Below are positions 1-7,679 of a stretch of 64,000 nt of DNA, one piece after another. The stretch spans positions 17,645 to 81,644 of the forward strand of contig CAVSFZ010000029.1 of the NCBI GenBank assembly GCA_963727235.1. Reading direction: 5' to 3'. A model generated the notes under the pieces. The model worked only from the letters and a program-made list of their open reading frames with translations. It made no database searches and was not told the origin of the DNA. The stretch comes from CAVPTL01 sp963727235. Its GTDB lineage: Bacteria > Actinomycetota > Thermoleophilia > Gaiellales > JAICJC01. A program made the translations under genes and the position numbers. Positions within the stretch are counted from its first letter, which is position 1; the number at the start of each line of letters is the position of its first letter.

Positions 1-399
1 AGCGACAGCGCCGGGAACCGCTCCCAGGCTGATCCACTGCACCACCCCGAGCTCGTCGATCACGGCCGCCACCTCCCGGCCAAGTTCCTGCCAGCGGAGA
101 TCCGGCTCTGCGCCGGAGAACACCAGCAGGTCGCGATCGCCCACGGCGACGTGGCGAATCGCAAGCTCCGGCCATCGCAGCTCGGTCAGCCGGCCGTCCT
201 CGACGTCCAGCACCGGGCGGCGGGAGCGGTAGTCGAAGATCGCGTCACCGTCGAAGGTGGCGATCACCTGTCCGTGCTCGGAGATGTGGGCGACGGCGTC
301 GGACGCGGCCTCGGCCGCATCCACCCAGCCGTCGAAGGATGCCACCATCACGGCATTGCGGAACAGGGGCAGATCGTCGGACAGATGCAGGAGCGCCAT
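1..399 (-). CDS. PAC2 family protein (partial, C-terminus beyond window)
   Basis: Reading the - strand from the ATG at 399 gives 133 residues before the window ends. It begins MALLHLSDDLPLFRNAV and contains the 'MVASFDGWVDAAEAAS' stretch followed by 'ISEHGQVIATFDGDAIFDYR'. These are typical of the actinobacterial PAC2 (proteasome assembly chaperone 2-like) family. In this family the first third carries the DGWxDAG-like motif and the later part, not visible here, forms the rest of the alpha/beta fold. Family function in bacteria is not firmly established. The gene is cut by the window edge rather than broken. Confidence 0.8.
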   Translation of the reverse strand, partial: MALLHLSDDLPLFRNAVMVASFDGWVDAAEAASDAVAHISEHGQVIATFDGDAIFDYRSRRPVLDVEDGRLTELRWPELAIRHVAVGDRDLLVFSGAEPDLRWQELGREVAAVIDELGVVQWISLGAVPGAVA

Positions 400-464
400 G
401 GGCAGAGGATACGGAAATCCTCGACCCGCCGGGGGCGCAGGGCGCCCCCGGCGGCGTCTGCCAC

Positions 465-695
465 TCAGGCTGTGGCGCCCATACGGGCGTCGGCCAGCTT
501 CACGATCTCGTTCCAGTTTCCCTTGCGAAACCGGCCGGCGCGTTCCAGACCCTGCTCACCGAGCTCCTTGATCCGTGGTGCCAGCGCAGGATCGTCACAC
601 TCGATCGCCGCGGTCAGAAGGACGTGCGAGGCCTGTCCGTCCTTGCCCCGCTCCATCAGATCGACGGCCTCGTCGATCAAACCGGCGGTGTTCAT
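465..695 (-). CDS. Small hypothetical protein, 76 aa
   Basis: The start at 695 is chosen because AGGAAGGGAG lies about 9 nt upstream. The open frame extends further, to 761, without such a site. The product begins MNTAGLIDEAVDLMERGKDG and looks all-helical and soluble, like a TPR-type helical pair ('ASHVLLTAAIECDD', 'KELGEQGLERAGRF'). I do not recognise a family. It lies downstream of the dehydrogenase gene on the same strand, separated from it by a 33-bp palindrome. Confidence 0.6.
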   Translation of the reverse strand: MNTAGLIDEAVDLMERGKDGQASHVLLTAAIECDDPALAPRIKELGEQGLERAGRFRKGNWNEIVKLADARMGATA

Positions 696-774
696 GGGTT
701 GGGTCTCCCTTCCTCGGGTGTTGCCGGGCGGGAGCCCAGACGGATTGTTGCAGACAACCACATCTCGGGCAAGG

Positions 775-807
775 TTGAATAATTGGTGCCTGGCACCAAT
801 TATTCAA
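775..807. repeat. 33-bp perfect palindrome, copy 1
   Basis: Left arm TTGAATAATTGGTGCC (775-790), one central T, and right arm GGCACCAATTATTCAA (792-807) are perfectly complementary. The right arm contains the final GAA codon and TAA stop of the - strand dehydrogenase gene. The same core, GGTGCCTGGCACC, recurs at 8332-8364. It may act as a transcription terminator or be a dispersed REP-like element; there is no clear T-tract outside the stem. Confidence 0.75.
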
Positions 808-1846
808 GGGCGGCCAGGAGGGCGGCGCCGACCTCGTCGGTCGAGGATGCGCCGCCCAGGTCGGGGGTGCGCACCGCCCCGGCGCTGAGCACGGCTTCCA
901 CGGCGCCCATCACCCGGGCGGCGGCATGGTCGTGGCCCAGTGCCTCCAGCATCATCGCCCCCGCCCACACCGCCCCGATCGGGTTGGCCTTGCCGGTACC
1001 GGCGATGTCGGGAGCGGATCCGTGCACCGGCTCGAACAGTCCCGGCACGCCTGGTGCGTAGGGCAGGTTGGCGCTGGCGGCGAGCCCCATGCCACCCTGA
1101 ACGGCGGCGCCGATATCCGTCAGGATGTCGCCGAACAGGTTGGACGCCACCAACACGTCGAACCGCTGGGGCTGGGTCACCAGGTAGGCGCAGGCGGCGT
1201 CCACCAAGAGCTTCTCGTAGGCGACGTCGGGGAACTCCGCAGCCACCTGATCGCACACGTCGTCCCACATCACGAAGTGGTGCGGGCTGGCGTTCGATTT
1301 GGTGATGCTCGCCAACCGTCCGCGGCGGGTGCGGGCCAGCTCGAACGCATACCGGGCGATCCGCTCGACGCCGTGGCGGGTGAACACGTCGACCTGGACG
1401 CCGACCTCGTGCGCCCCTCCACGGTGCACCCGGCCGCCCACTCCGCCGTACTCACCCTCGGTGTTCTCCCGCACGCACACCATGTCGATGTCATCGCTGG
1501 TGCGGCCCGCCAACGGCGAGGACACGCCCGGCAGCAGCCGCACCGGCCGCAGGTTGACGTAGAGATCGAAGACCTGCCGGATCGGCAGAAGCAGGCCCCA
1601 CAGGGTGACGTGATCGGGCACGTCGGGTGAGCCCACGGCGCCGAGATAGATCGCGTCGTAGCTGCGCAGCCGATCGATCCCGTCGGCCGGCATCATCTCG
1701 CCGTGCTCGAGGTACCAGGCGCTGCCCCAGTCGAGGTCGTCCCAGGCGAGTACTCCCGGGCCGGCCGCGGCGTCCACCACTCGCTTGCCGACCGCCACCA
1801 CCTCGGGGCCAACGCCGTCACCCGCTATCACCGCGATCCGCTGCAT
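800..1846 (-). CDS. Tartrate/D-malate dehydrogenase-like (isocitrate/isopropylmalate dehydrogenase family)
   Basis: This 348-aa beta-decarboxylating dehydrogenase is expected to be cytoplasmic and NAD- and divalent-metal-dependent. It opens with the nucleotide-fold stretch IAVIAGDGVGPEV. The middle carries 'LPIRQVFDLYVNLRPVRL', 'VRENTEGEYGGVGGR' and 'NLFGDILTDIGAAVQGGMG', and the C-terminal half has 'PVHGSAPDIAGTGKANPIG'. The segment MMPADGIDRLRSYDAIYLGAVG and the WGLLLPIR loop resemble TtuC/DmlA (tartrate or D-malate oxidation to pyruvate or oxaloglycolate) more than classical LeuB. No leuA/leuCD genes are adjacent. The stop codon lies in a 33-bp palindrome. Substrate is inferred; the superfamily is certain. 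Confidence 0.82.
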   Translation of the reverse strand: MQRIAVIAGDGVGPEVVAVGKRVVDAAAGPGVLAWDDLDWGSAWYLEHGEMMPADGIDRLRSYDAIYLGAVGSPDVPDHVTLWGLLLPIRQVFDLYVNLRPVRLLPGVSSPLAGRTSDDIDMVCVRENTEGEYGGVGGRVHRGGAHEVGVQVDVFTRHGVERIARYAFELARTRRGRLASITKSNASPHHFVMWDDVCDQVAAEFPDVAYEKLLVDAACAYLVTQPQRFDVLVASNLFGDILTDIGAAVQGGMGLAASANLPYAPGVPGLFEPVHGSAPDIAGTGKANPIGAVWAGAMMLEALGHDHAAARVMGAVEAVLSAGAVRTPDLGGASSTDEVGAALLAALE

Positions 1847-1872
1847 CGCGGCAGACTACCGGCCGTTGGGCG

Positions 1873-2115
1873 CTACTGCTGGTAGTTCTCGACCACGCCC
1901 TCTGATCGGGGCTGAGCCGACTCGGAGTCGAGCCCGAACTCTTCGCGGGCCCGCCGCTGGCGCAGCAGATCCCACGCCCGGTCGAGTTGCACCTTGATCT
2001 CTTCCAGCCGCTTGCGGTCGTCCTCCGAGGGGGTGCCGTGGCTCTCGTGCTCCCACAGCAGGTTCTCCTCGTTCACCAACTCGTTGATCCTCGCAAGAAT
2101 CTCGATGTCGTCCAT
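1873..2115 (-). CDS. DUF2630 family protein
   Basis: An 80-aa acidic, helical protein with the layout of the actinobacterial DUF2630 family: MDDIEILARINELVNEE at the N-terminus, 'RLEEIKVQLDRAWDLLRQR' in the middle, and a C-terminus ending VVENYQQ. No biochemical function is known for the family. The ATG at 2115 is preceded by GGAGGTGA about 7 nt upstream, a strong ribosome-binding site. It ends 26 bp upstream of the dehydrogenase start on the same strand, so the two may be co-transcribed. Confidence 0.88.
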   Translation of the reverse strand: MDDIEILARINELVNEENLLWEHESHGTPSEDDRKRLEEIKVQLDRAWDLLRQRRAREEFGLDSESAQPRSEGVVENYQQ

Positions 2116-2197
2116 TTTCCGGTCACCTCCGACCGTCGACGTCCCTTAGTGGTGCCCACCATCACAGTAGTCAAAACCCAGGCGGTAGGCTTTTCGT

Positions 2198-2791
2198 ATG
2201 AGTGAGCAGCCGCGGCCGGCCATTCGCGCCACGGACGCCGACCGTGAGCACACCGTCGGCCGGCTCAGCGATGCGTCGGTCAACGGCAGCCTGACCCTGG
2301 AGGAGCTGGCCGACCGTGCCGAGCTGGCCCATCGTGCCCGCACGCGCGAGGAGCTGGCGCTGCTGGTGCGCGATCTGCCCGCAGGCCACGGTCAGTCGCT
2401 GTATGTGGCCCACCGGCGGGAGTGGGCGGTGTGCTCGCACCTGACCCGGGGCGGCCGCTGGCTGCCGGCCGAGCACAACCGCTATATGAGCCTGTGCGGC
2501 ACCATCGACATCGATCTGCGCGAAGCGGTGCTGCACGGCCCCGTGATCGACCTCGAGGTGGTCAGCTGGTTCGGGACGACCACCGTGCTGGTACCCGAGG
2601 GCGCCGTGGTCGAGCTGGACGCGGGCGGGTTCTCGGCCACGCACGAGCTGCGAGTGGACGCTGCTCCGGCACCGGGTGCCCCGGTGGTGCGGCTGCGAAC
2701 GCGCGGCGCCTTCGGCACCATCCGGGTGCGCACACAGCCGCGCCGGCGGGACGCCCTGAAGGCGGCCGTGCTCAGCTTCTTGGGCCGTTAG
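2198..2791 (+). CDS. DUF1707 (SHOCT-like) domain protein with LiaF-like C-terminal domain
   Basis: A 197-aa protein. Residues about 8-62 form the DUF1707 module ('IRATDADREHTVGRLSDA...GSLTLEELADRAELAHRART'), a short helical domain common in actinobacterial envelope-stress proteins. Residues about 95-190 resemble the beta-strand C-terminal domain of LiaF/DUF2154 proteins ('MSLCGTIDIDLREAVL', 'VSWFGTTTVLVPEGAVVE'). No membrane segment is visible. The gene is divergent from the DUF2630 gene and its stop overlaps that of the converging HTH_42 gene in the shared TTAG at 2788-2791. Confidence 0.8.
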   Translation: MSEQPRPAIRATDADREHTVGRLSDASVNGSLTLEELADRAELAHRARTREELALLVRDLPAGHGQSLYVAHRREWAVCSHLTRGGRWLPAEHNRYMSLCGTIDIDLREAVLHGPVIDLEVVSWFGTTTVLVPEGAVVELDAGGFSATHELRVDAAPAPGAPVVRLRTRGAFGTIRVRTQPRRRDALKAAVLSFLGR

Positions 2792-3876
2792 ATCGGAGCG
2801 AAGCGGACGTCGGGCTGGGAGTCCGGGGCGAGCAACTCGAGCAGCCGCGCCGCCTCTTCGGCAATCGCCCCTCGATCGGCTGCGGTGAGCTTGGCGAACG
2901 GCTCGACCACGAGCGTGGAGCTGCGCTTCCCGCGATCGGAGCTCCAACGGGCCGCGGCAAACCCGTCCACCAGCACCGTCGGGTGGACGCCGTTTCCGGA
3001 GAAGATCAGCGGCCGGTGCTCGGCTGCGATCACGCGGGTGCGGTCGGCGTGGGACAGAAGCACGTTGTCGTAGTCGGGCAGAAACCGCACCGGAGCCGGG
3101 CGGTCGGCGTCGGGCAGCAGCCCGTCCTGCACGTCCCACAGCTGGGCACCGTGCTCGTCGGTGAACGATCGAAGCTGGGGCCGGAGCCGCGCGACCACCT
3201 CGTTCAGGCGGGTCAGACCCGACCACGTCTGCACGTCCTTGACGGTGGCGGGGCCGAACGCCTCCAGATACCGCAGCACCAGCTCGTCGGCGGTCGCGCC
3301 GCTGCCCAGCGGCCGTCCCAGCCAGGCCTCTGCCGAGGTGTGGCGGGCCGGCCCCGACTCTCCCCACACGCCGCGCGGCGGCACCTGCACCAGCGCCACC
3401 GCGGCGCGCACGCCCATGGCCAGCGCCTGCGGGTCGCGTCCGTCGAGGCGCGGCGACAACAGCGCTCCCAACTCGGCGAAGGTGCGCGGCTGCTCGTCCA
3501 CCAGTTCTCGGCCTGCCGCCTCCAGCAGGGCGATGTCGACCCCCTCCAGTTGACGGCGATAGTTGCCGCTCAGCGAGCGCGAGATCACGGGCTGCAGCAC
3601 CGGCCGAAGCGCCAGGCAATCGGCCGCCGACACCAGGTGGATGGTGGAGCGCTGGAGTGCGATCCGGACCGTCCGGCGGTCGCTGATCAGCTGTCCCAGC
3701 GCCTGCGGGGAGAAATCGGCAACACGCGACCACAGCGCCAAGTAGGGCGAGTTGGGGGTCTGGCTCTGCAGGCCCACCAGCCGCTCGATCATGTCGGTCA
3801 GCGGTGCCTCGGTGCGTGCCAGGAGCATCTGCCGTGCCAGCAGGGCGCGGTTCAGTTGGCGGCGGCTGAGCTGCAC
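2788..3876 (-). CDS. Winged-helix DNA-binding (HTH_42/YcaQ-like) protein
   Basis: A 362-aa protein of the HTH_42 superfamily, which includes AlkZ/YcaQ DNA glycosylases and many uncharacterised actinobacterial members. Evidence is the N-terminal 'LARTEAPLTDMIERLVGLQSQTPNSPYLAL' region, the 'RTVRIALQRSTIHLVSAAD' winged-helix segment, and the C-terminal 'RFLPDYDNVLLSHADRTRVI' plus 'VLVDGFAAARW' region typical of this family. In AlkZ-type enzymes a QXQ/QXD motif is catalytic. Here 'LQSQT' is present near residue 53 (written with its neighbours above), so glycosylase activity is possible but unproven. Divergent from the TetR gene. Confidence 0.8.
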   Translation of the reverse strand: MQLSRRQLNRALLARQMLLARTEAPLTDMIERLVGLQSQTPNSPYLALWSRVADFSPQALGQLISDRRTVRIALQRSTIHLVSAADCLALRPVLQPVISRSLSGNYRRQLEGVDIALLEAAGRELVDEQPRTFAELGALLSPRLDGRDPQALAMGVRAAVALVQVPPRGVWGESGPARHTSAEAWLGRPLGSGATADELVLRYLEAFGPATVKDVQTWSGLTRLNEVVARLRPQLRSFTDEHGAQLWDVQDGLLPDADRPAPVRFLPDYDNVLLSHADRTRVIAAEHRPLIFSGNGVHPTVLVDGFAAARWSSDRGKRSSTLVVEPFAKLTAADRGAIAEEAARLLELLAPDSQPDVRFAPI

Positions 3877-3925
3877 GAAGGGAACGTAGCCGAGGCTGAC
3901 ACCCTGGAAAACTCTCCCAAGATGG

Positions 3926-3938
3926 ACTGGACTCCAGT
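3926..3938. promoter_or_regulatory. Dyad ACTGGA-C-TCCAGT, candidate TetR operator
   Basis: A perfect 6+1+6 inverted repeat lies in the 99-bp divergent intergenic region between the HTH_42 and TetR genes, 37 bp upstream of the TetR GTG. TetR-family proteins commonly bind such dyads and repress themselves and the divergent neighbour. Function here is inferred from position and symmetry only. Confidence 0.4.
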
Positions 3939-3975
3939 TAAAGTAACCATCCGCACCATCTGGTAGGGTCTGGCA

Positions 3976-4581
3976 GTGGAAGCGGCTTCACATGTGGGAT
4001 CGGTGGCTCCTTACCCGCGCATCCCCGCCCGCGATCGCATCCTCGATACCTCCTACGAATTGTTCTCGCGCCACGGCGTGAAGGCCGTGGGTGTGGACAC
4101 CATTATCGAGCGCTCGGGAGTCGCCAAGATGACCCTGTACCGCCACTTCCGGTCGAAAGACGATCTGGTGCTGGCGTTCCTGCAGGAGCGCGAGCAGGTG
4201 TGGACAATGGGCTGGCTGCAGACCGAGGTCGAGGCTCGCAGCCATGACCCACGCGAGCGGCTGCTGGCGATCTTCGACGTGCTCGACAGCTGGTTTCGGC
4301 GAGACGACTTCGAGGGCTGTTCGTTCATCAACCTGATGCTCGAGTCCGGGGTGGACGAGTCCCGCATCCGCACCGCCTGCGTCGACCATCTCGCCAACAT
4401 CCGGGTGTTCCTCGGCAGGCTCGCCGCCGATACCGGCGTGGCCGATCCCGACAACCTCGCCCGCAGCTGGCATATCCTGATGAAGGGAGCGATCGTGTCC
4501 GCCGGCGAGGGCGACACGGAAGCGGCCCGCCGCAGTCAGGTCATGGGGCGGCTGGTGCTCGCCGCCGCGGCGCCGGCTTAG
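3976..4581 (+). CDS. TetR/AcrR family transcriptional regulator
   Basis: A 201-aa regulator starting at GTG 3976. The N-terminal TetR helix-turn-helix spans residues about 18-65: 'RDRILDTSYELFSRHGVKAVGVDTI' then 'SGVAKMTLYRHFRSKDDLVLAFL'. The C-terminal part ('DVLDSWFRRDDFEGCSFINL') resembles the ligand-binding domain of YjdC/AcrR-type members. A GGTAGGG stretch upstream may serve as ribosome-binding site. Ligand and regulon are unknown; the dyad at 3926-3938 is a candidate operator. It converges on the binding-lipoprotein gene with a 12-bp gap. Confidence 0.92.
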   Translation: MEAASHVGSVAPYPRIPARDRILDTSYELFSRHGVKAVGVDTIIERSGVAKMTLYRHFRSKDDLVLAFLQEREQVWTMGWLQTEVEARSHDPRERLLAIFDVLDSWFRRDDFEGCSFINLMLESGVDESRIRTACVDHLANIRVFLGRLAADTGVADPDNLARSWHILMKGAIVSAGEGDTEAARRSQVMGRLVLAAAAPA

Positions 4582-4593
4582 AGCGAGCCCTGA

Positions 4594-6291
4594 CTACGAC
4601 GTCGTGTGGGGTGCCGTGTAGTAGCACTTGCAGTACGACCACAGCTGCGGCTGGAACCCCGTCCAATCGTTGCTGTGAGCGGTGATCAGGTTGGTGTTGA
4701 CCAGCTGGATGTACGGCCGTTTGTCCGCCACGTACGCCTCCATCTGCCACACCAGCTTCTGGCGCTTTTTGAAGTCGACGGCCACCTGCTGCTGCTTGTA
4801 CATGGCGTCGTAGGTGGGATCGTCCATGCCGGTATCGCTGGCATTCCCCCACTGGGCCTTGGTGACGGTGGAAAGGTTGTAGTTCGGATCGATGTAGGGA
4901 TGCCAGTACCAGGTGAACATGTCGGCCTTGGTGTACTTGTAGCCCGCCGCGGTGATCGCGTCGAAGGCTTGGCTGACATCACCGCCGGGGGTTTGGCTGA
5001 GCTTCACACCGATCTTCTTGTAGGCCGTCTGAAGGATGTCGAACTGGCGGTCGCCGTTGAAGTCGAGGTCCCCCGGCACGATCACGTCGTAGCTCATCTC
5101 GTGGGCCGGCTGGGCGTACCGGCCGGTTGTGGCGGGCACCTGGCGGATGCCGTCCGCGCCCTTGGGATAGCCCAGCGAGTCGAGCATCTGGTTGGCCTTG
5201 TCGGGGTCATAGGGGAGCGGCTTCACATCGGGGTTGAGCCAGCCTGAGGGGCCCGACCAGGCCGACATGATGTTCGCCCACGGCTTGGCGTGGCCGCCGA
5301 ACACGACATCGATCAGCTGCTGGCGCGGTGTGGCGTACTCAAAGGCCTCTTTCAGGGTGGTGTTGAGCAGCTCGCGGTTCTTGGGCTTCTTGGGGTTGGA
5401 GTTGAACCCGAGATTGGTGACCTCGCTGCCGTCCTCGGTTACCACCGCTGCACCCGATGTGCCCTTGAGCGAGTTGGCCACGGTGTAGGGCACCTGGTCG
5501 ATGAAGTTGATGTCGCCCTGCTGGAAGGCGGCGATCATCGAGGTCGGGTTGGTGTAGTACGTCAGGACCACGGCGGCGGCGTGCGACTTGGGGCCGTAGA
5601 AGTACGGGTTGGGCTTGAACACCGTGGAGCCTTTATTCTCGAACTTGGTGATGGTGTACGGCCCGCCCGAGACGGTCGGCAGGTGCTGGTCGGGGAAGTA
5701 CGACGACAGCGCCTTGCCGTTGTTGCCGGTGTACTTCTCCCACACGTGCTGGGGCAGGATGAACAGCTGCTCCAGGTTGGCGAGCACGCCGGCAACCGGC
5801 TTGCTGTAGGTGATCACGAGGGTGTTGGGATCAGGTGCTTCGGCCTTCTTGACTCCCAGCAGCGTGCCGGCGTAGTACGAGGTGGCGCCGTCCTTGTACT
5901 TGAGCGCCGTCTCGATCGTCCACACGGCGTCCTCGGCGGTCAGCGGCACCTTGTCCGACCACTTGCCGCCGGGGATCAGGTGAAACGTCCACACCAGGCC
6001 GTCGGGGCTGGTCGTCCAACTCTTGGCCCAGTCGCCTTCGAGCTTCAGCCCCGGCCCGTACTGCACCAGCTCGGGATACTCCATGATGAAGGCGTTGTAG
6101 GCCTGCGCGTCGATCGCGGTGAACGGGTTGAGCGAGTCGATGTTGTAGGTGCTGCCGACCTGCAGGATCTCGCCCGACCCGGATCCGGACGTCGCACTGC
6201 CGCCGCCGCAGCCGGCGGCGGTGGTCAGCGACAGTAGGAGCACGGCCGCGGCCAGCGTGCGCCGCAGCGGAGACCAGGAGCCTTGCTGCAT
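4594..6291 (-). CDS. ABC transporter family 5 (peptide/nickel-type) substrate-binding lipoprotein
   Basis: A 565-aa SBP_bac_5 protein. The signal peptide contains 'RRTLAAAVLLLSLTTAAGCGGG', with a lipobox cysteine at about residue 28, so the mature protein should be tethered to the outer face of the membrane. Hallmarks are 'LNPFTAIDAQAYNAFIMEYPELVQY', 'WTFHLIPGGKWSDKVPLTAEDAVWTIE', 'PNPYFYGPKSH' and 'FEYATPRQQLIDVVFGGHAKP'. These match oligopeptide/opine-type binding proteins. No permease or ATPase gene is adjacent, so it is an orphan or works with components elsewhere. The HxlR gene lies 19 bp upstream on the same strand, suggesting co-transcription. Confidence 0.9.
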   Translation of the reverse strand: MQQGSWSPLRRTLAAAVLLLSLTTAAGCGGGSATSGSGSGEILQVGSTYNIDSLNPFTAIDAQAYNAFIMEYPELVQYGPGLKLEGDWAKSWTTSPDGLVWTFHLIPGGKWSDKVPLTAEDAVWTIETALKYKDGATSYYAGTLLGVKKAEAPDPNTLVITYSKPVAGVLANLEQLFILPQHVWEKYTGNNGKALSSYFPDQHLPTVSGGPYTITKFENKGSTVFKPNPYFYGPKSHAAAVVLTYYTNPTSMIAAFQQGDINFIDQVPYTVANSLKGTSGAAVVTEDGSEVTNLGFNSNPKKPKNRELLNTTLKEAFEYATPRQQLIDVVFGGHAKPWANIMSAWSGPSGWLNPDVKPLPYDPDKANQMLDSLGYPKGADGIRQVPATTGRYAQPAHEMSYDVIVPGDLDFNGDRQFDILQTAYKKIGVKLSQTPGGDVSQAFDAITAAGYKYTKADMFTWYWHPYIDPNYNLSTVTKAQWGNASDTGMDDPTYDAMYKQQQVAVDFKKRQKLVWQMEAYVADKRPYIQLVNTNLITAHSNDWTGFQPQLWSYCKCYYTAPHTTS

Positions 6292-6310
6292 CGGGGCGGA
6301 TCCTATTCGA

Positions 6311-6640
6311 TCACGTGGTGACCAGGTGGTTACGCGTCTTGGCCCACTGCCGGATCTGGTTGAGCCCCGGCAAGAGCCTCCGGCCCGCGTCGGTCAACTC
6401 GTAGGCGCTGGAGGTGTTCCCGGACGGGGTGTGCTGCACCAGGCCGGCGGCGGTCAGCTCTTTCAGGCGTTCTGTCAGCAGCCGGTCGGAGAGGCCCGGG
6501 ATGCCCCGCGCGATCTCACAGAATCGGGCCGGCCGATTGGCCAGCACATCCAGGATCAGGGCGGTCCAGCGCTTACCCAGGAGTTCGAATGCCGAGGTCA
6601 GATCCGGGCAGACTTCGAGAGGTTCGGTGGGGGCGGTCAC
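6311..6640 (-). CDS. HxlR family winged-helix regulator
   Basis: About 109 aa when started at GTG 6640. The frame is open further upstream but runs into the divergent promoter region. The HxlR pattern is clear: 'CPDLTSAFELLGKRWTALILDVLANRPARFCEI' then 'GLSDRLLTERLKELTAAGLVQ' and 'YELTDAGRRLLP'. The Cys in 'EVCPDL' near the N-terminus is the position used for thiol redox sensing in several HxlR/YodB-type regulators. It is divergent from two DsbA-like genes, with a dyad operator between, so a thiol- or electrophile-responsive repressor of those genes is a reasonable inference. Confidence 0.88.
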   Translation of the reverse strand: MTAPTEPLEVCPDLTSAFELLGKRWTALILDVLANRPARFCEIARGIPGLSDRLLTERLKELTAAGLVQHTPSGNTSSAYELTDAGRRLLPGLNQIRQWAKTRNHLVTT

Positions 6641-6671
6641 TGACCGGAGCTTAGCTCGGTTTGCGTTGGTA

Positions 6672-6688
6672 CTTACGTTGGGTAAGTG
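6672..6688. promoter_or_regulatory. Dyad ACTTAC-GTTGG-GTAAGT, candidate HxlR operator
   Basis: A perfect 6-5-6 inverted repeat sits in the 94-bp region between the divergent HxlR and DsbA-like genes. HxlR/YodB-type regulators bind dyads built on TAC..GTA half-sites, so the match to family preference is good. A possible -35 TTACGT (6674-6679) and -10 TACGCT (6696-6701) for the DsbA-like gene would overlap it, consistent with repression. Confidence 0.6.
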
Positions 6689-6734
6689 CGATGCTACGCT
6701 GCTCAAGTACCTTCGCACGCATTCAGGGAGACAG

Positions 6735-7679
6735 ATGAACGACCAAATCAGCACCGTGTTGCACACCGACCCGGGTTGTCCCTGGGCCTACTCCGAGATC
6801 CCCGCGCTGAGCGTGATCCGATGGCGCTACGGCGCTCGGCTCGACTGGCGCCTGGTCACGATCGGGCTCACAGAGGATGCTCAGCAGTACATCGACCGGG
6901 GGTACACAACGCTTCGCCAGGCCCGTGGCCACCTCAGCTTCCGGCGCTTCGGCATGCCGTTTGCACCACAGCCCAAGGCGCGGATTGCCGCCACCGCGCG
7001 AGCCTGCCGGGCGCTCGCGGCTTCACGGCTGTTGGAGCCTGGGAGCGAGTGGCGGGCGCTGCGCGCGCTGCAGCTGATGCAGTTCAACTCCCCGCTGGTG
7101 CTGGACGACGATGCTCACCTGGTTCGGGTCGTTTCGGCCGCGACGGGGCTCGACTCGTCGGCGCTCCGGGCGATGCTGGACAGCGCCGAGGTGACGGAGG
7201 CCTACCACCGCGATCGGGCCGAGGCCCGCAGCGCGGCCGGGTCGCCGGCCGAGCGCCAGGGAAAGACGGCGACCACTGACGGTGCCGTCCGCTACACCGC
7301 CCCGTCGGTGGTGTTCGAGCGCGGTGACGTCAAGCTCATCGCCGGGGGCTTTCAGCTGGTGGAGGCCTACGACGTCCTGCTCGCGAATCTCGATCCGGCG
7401 ATCGAACGCCGAGGCGTGCCCGATGACCCTGCCGAGCTGCTGGCGGCGTTTCCTGAAGGACTGACCACCCAGGAGGTGGCCGCCCTGCTCGCCCGCGGAA
7501 ACGACGCCCCCGACGCCGTGGCGGCGGAGCTGGCGATGCTCGAGCTGGTCGCCGACGGGCGGGCCGCGCGACTGGCGCTCGGTGACGGAGCGGTGTGGGC
7601 CGAGCCGGGCCGGATCGGCTGGATCCGGGCGGTGCTGGACGAGGCCGTGGCCGGCCAGCCGTTGCAGGTGGCGGTGTGA
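6735..7679 (+). CDS. DsbA/FrnE-like thioredoxin-fold protein with CPWA active site
   Basis: A 314-aa protein with ATG 6735 preceded by AGGGAG at good spacing. The N-terminal strand and active site read 'STVLHTDPGCPWAYSEIPAL': the CxxC of DsbA/FrnE is replaced by CPWA, leaving one cysteine. A helical insertion follows ('LLEPGSEWRALRALQLMQF', 'LSFRRFGMPFAP'), then the cis-Pro loop 'YTAPSVVFERGD'. A C-terminal extension of about 100 residues looks like an added winged-helix-type segment ('GLTTQEVAALLARG'). It may be a glutathione/mycothiol-S-transferase-like or monothiol member, not a classical disulfide oxidase. The next gene overlaps it by GTGA. Confidence 0.8.
   Translation: MNDQISTVLHTDPGCPWAYSEIPALSVIRWRYGARLDWRLVTIGLTEDAQQYIDRGYTTLRQARGHLSFRRFGMPFAPQPKARIAATARACRALAASRLLEPGSEWRALRALQLMQFNSPLVLDDDAHLVRVVSAATGLDSSALRAMLDSAEVTEAYHRDRAEARSAAGSPAERQGKTATTDGAVRYTAPSVVFERGDVKLIAGGFQLVEAYDVLLANLDPAIERRGVPDDPAELLAAFPEGLTTQEVAALLARGNDAPDAVAAELAMLELVADGRAARLALGDGAVWAEPGRIGWIRAVLDEAVAGQPLQVAV

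Noticed and set aside
800..1846. Annotation as leuB
   Set aside because: Motifs around residues 48-110 fit tartrate/D-malate dehydrogenases better and no leucine genes are nearby; superfamily kept, leuB symbol withheld.
2171..3733. 520-aa - strand open frame
   Set aside because: Overlaps the DUF1707 and HTH_42 genes in another frame; low-complexity Arg/Ala/Gly translation.
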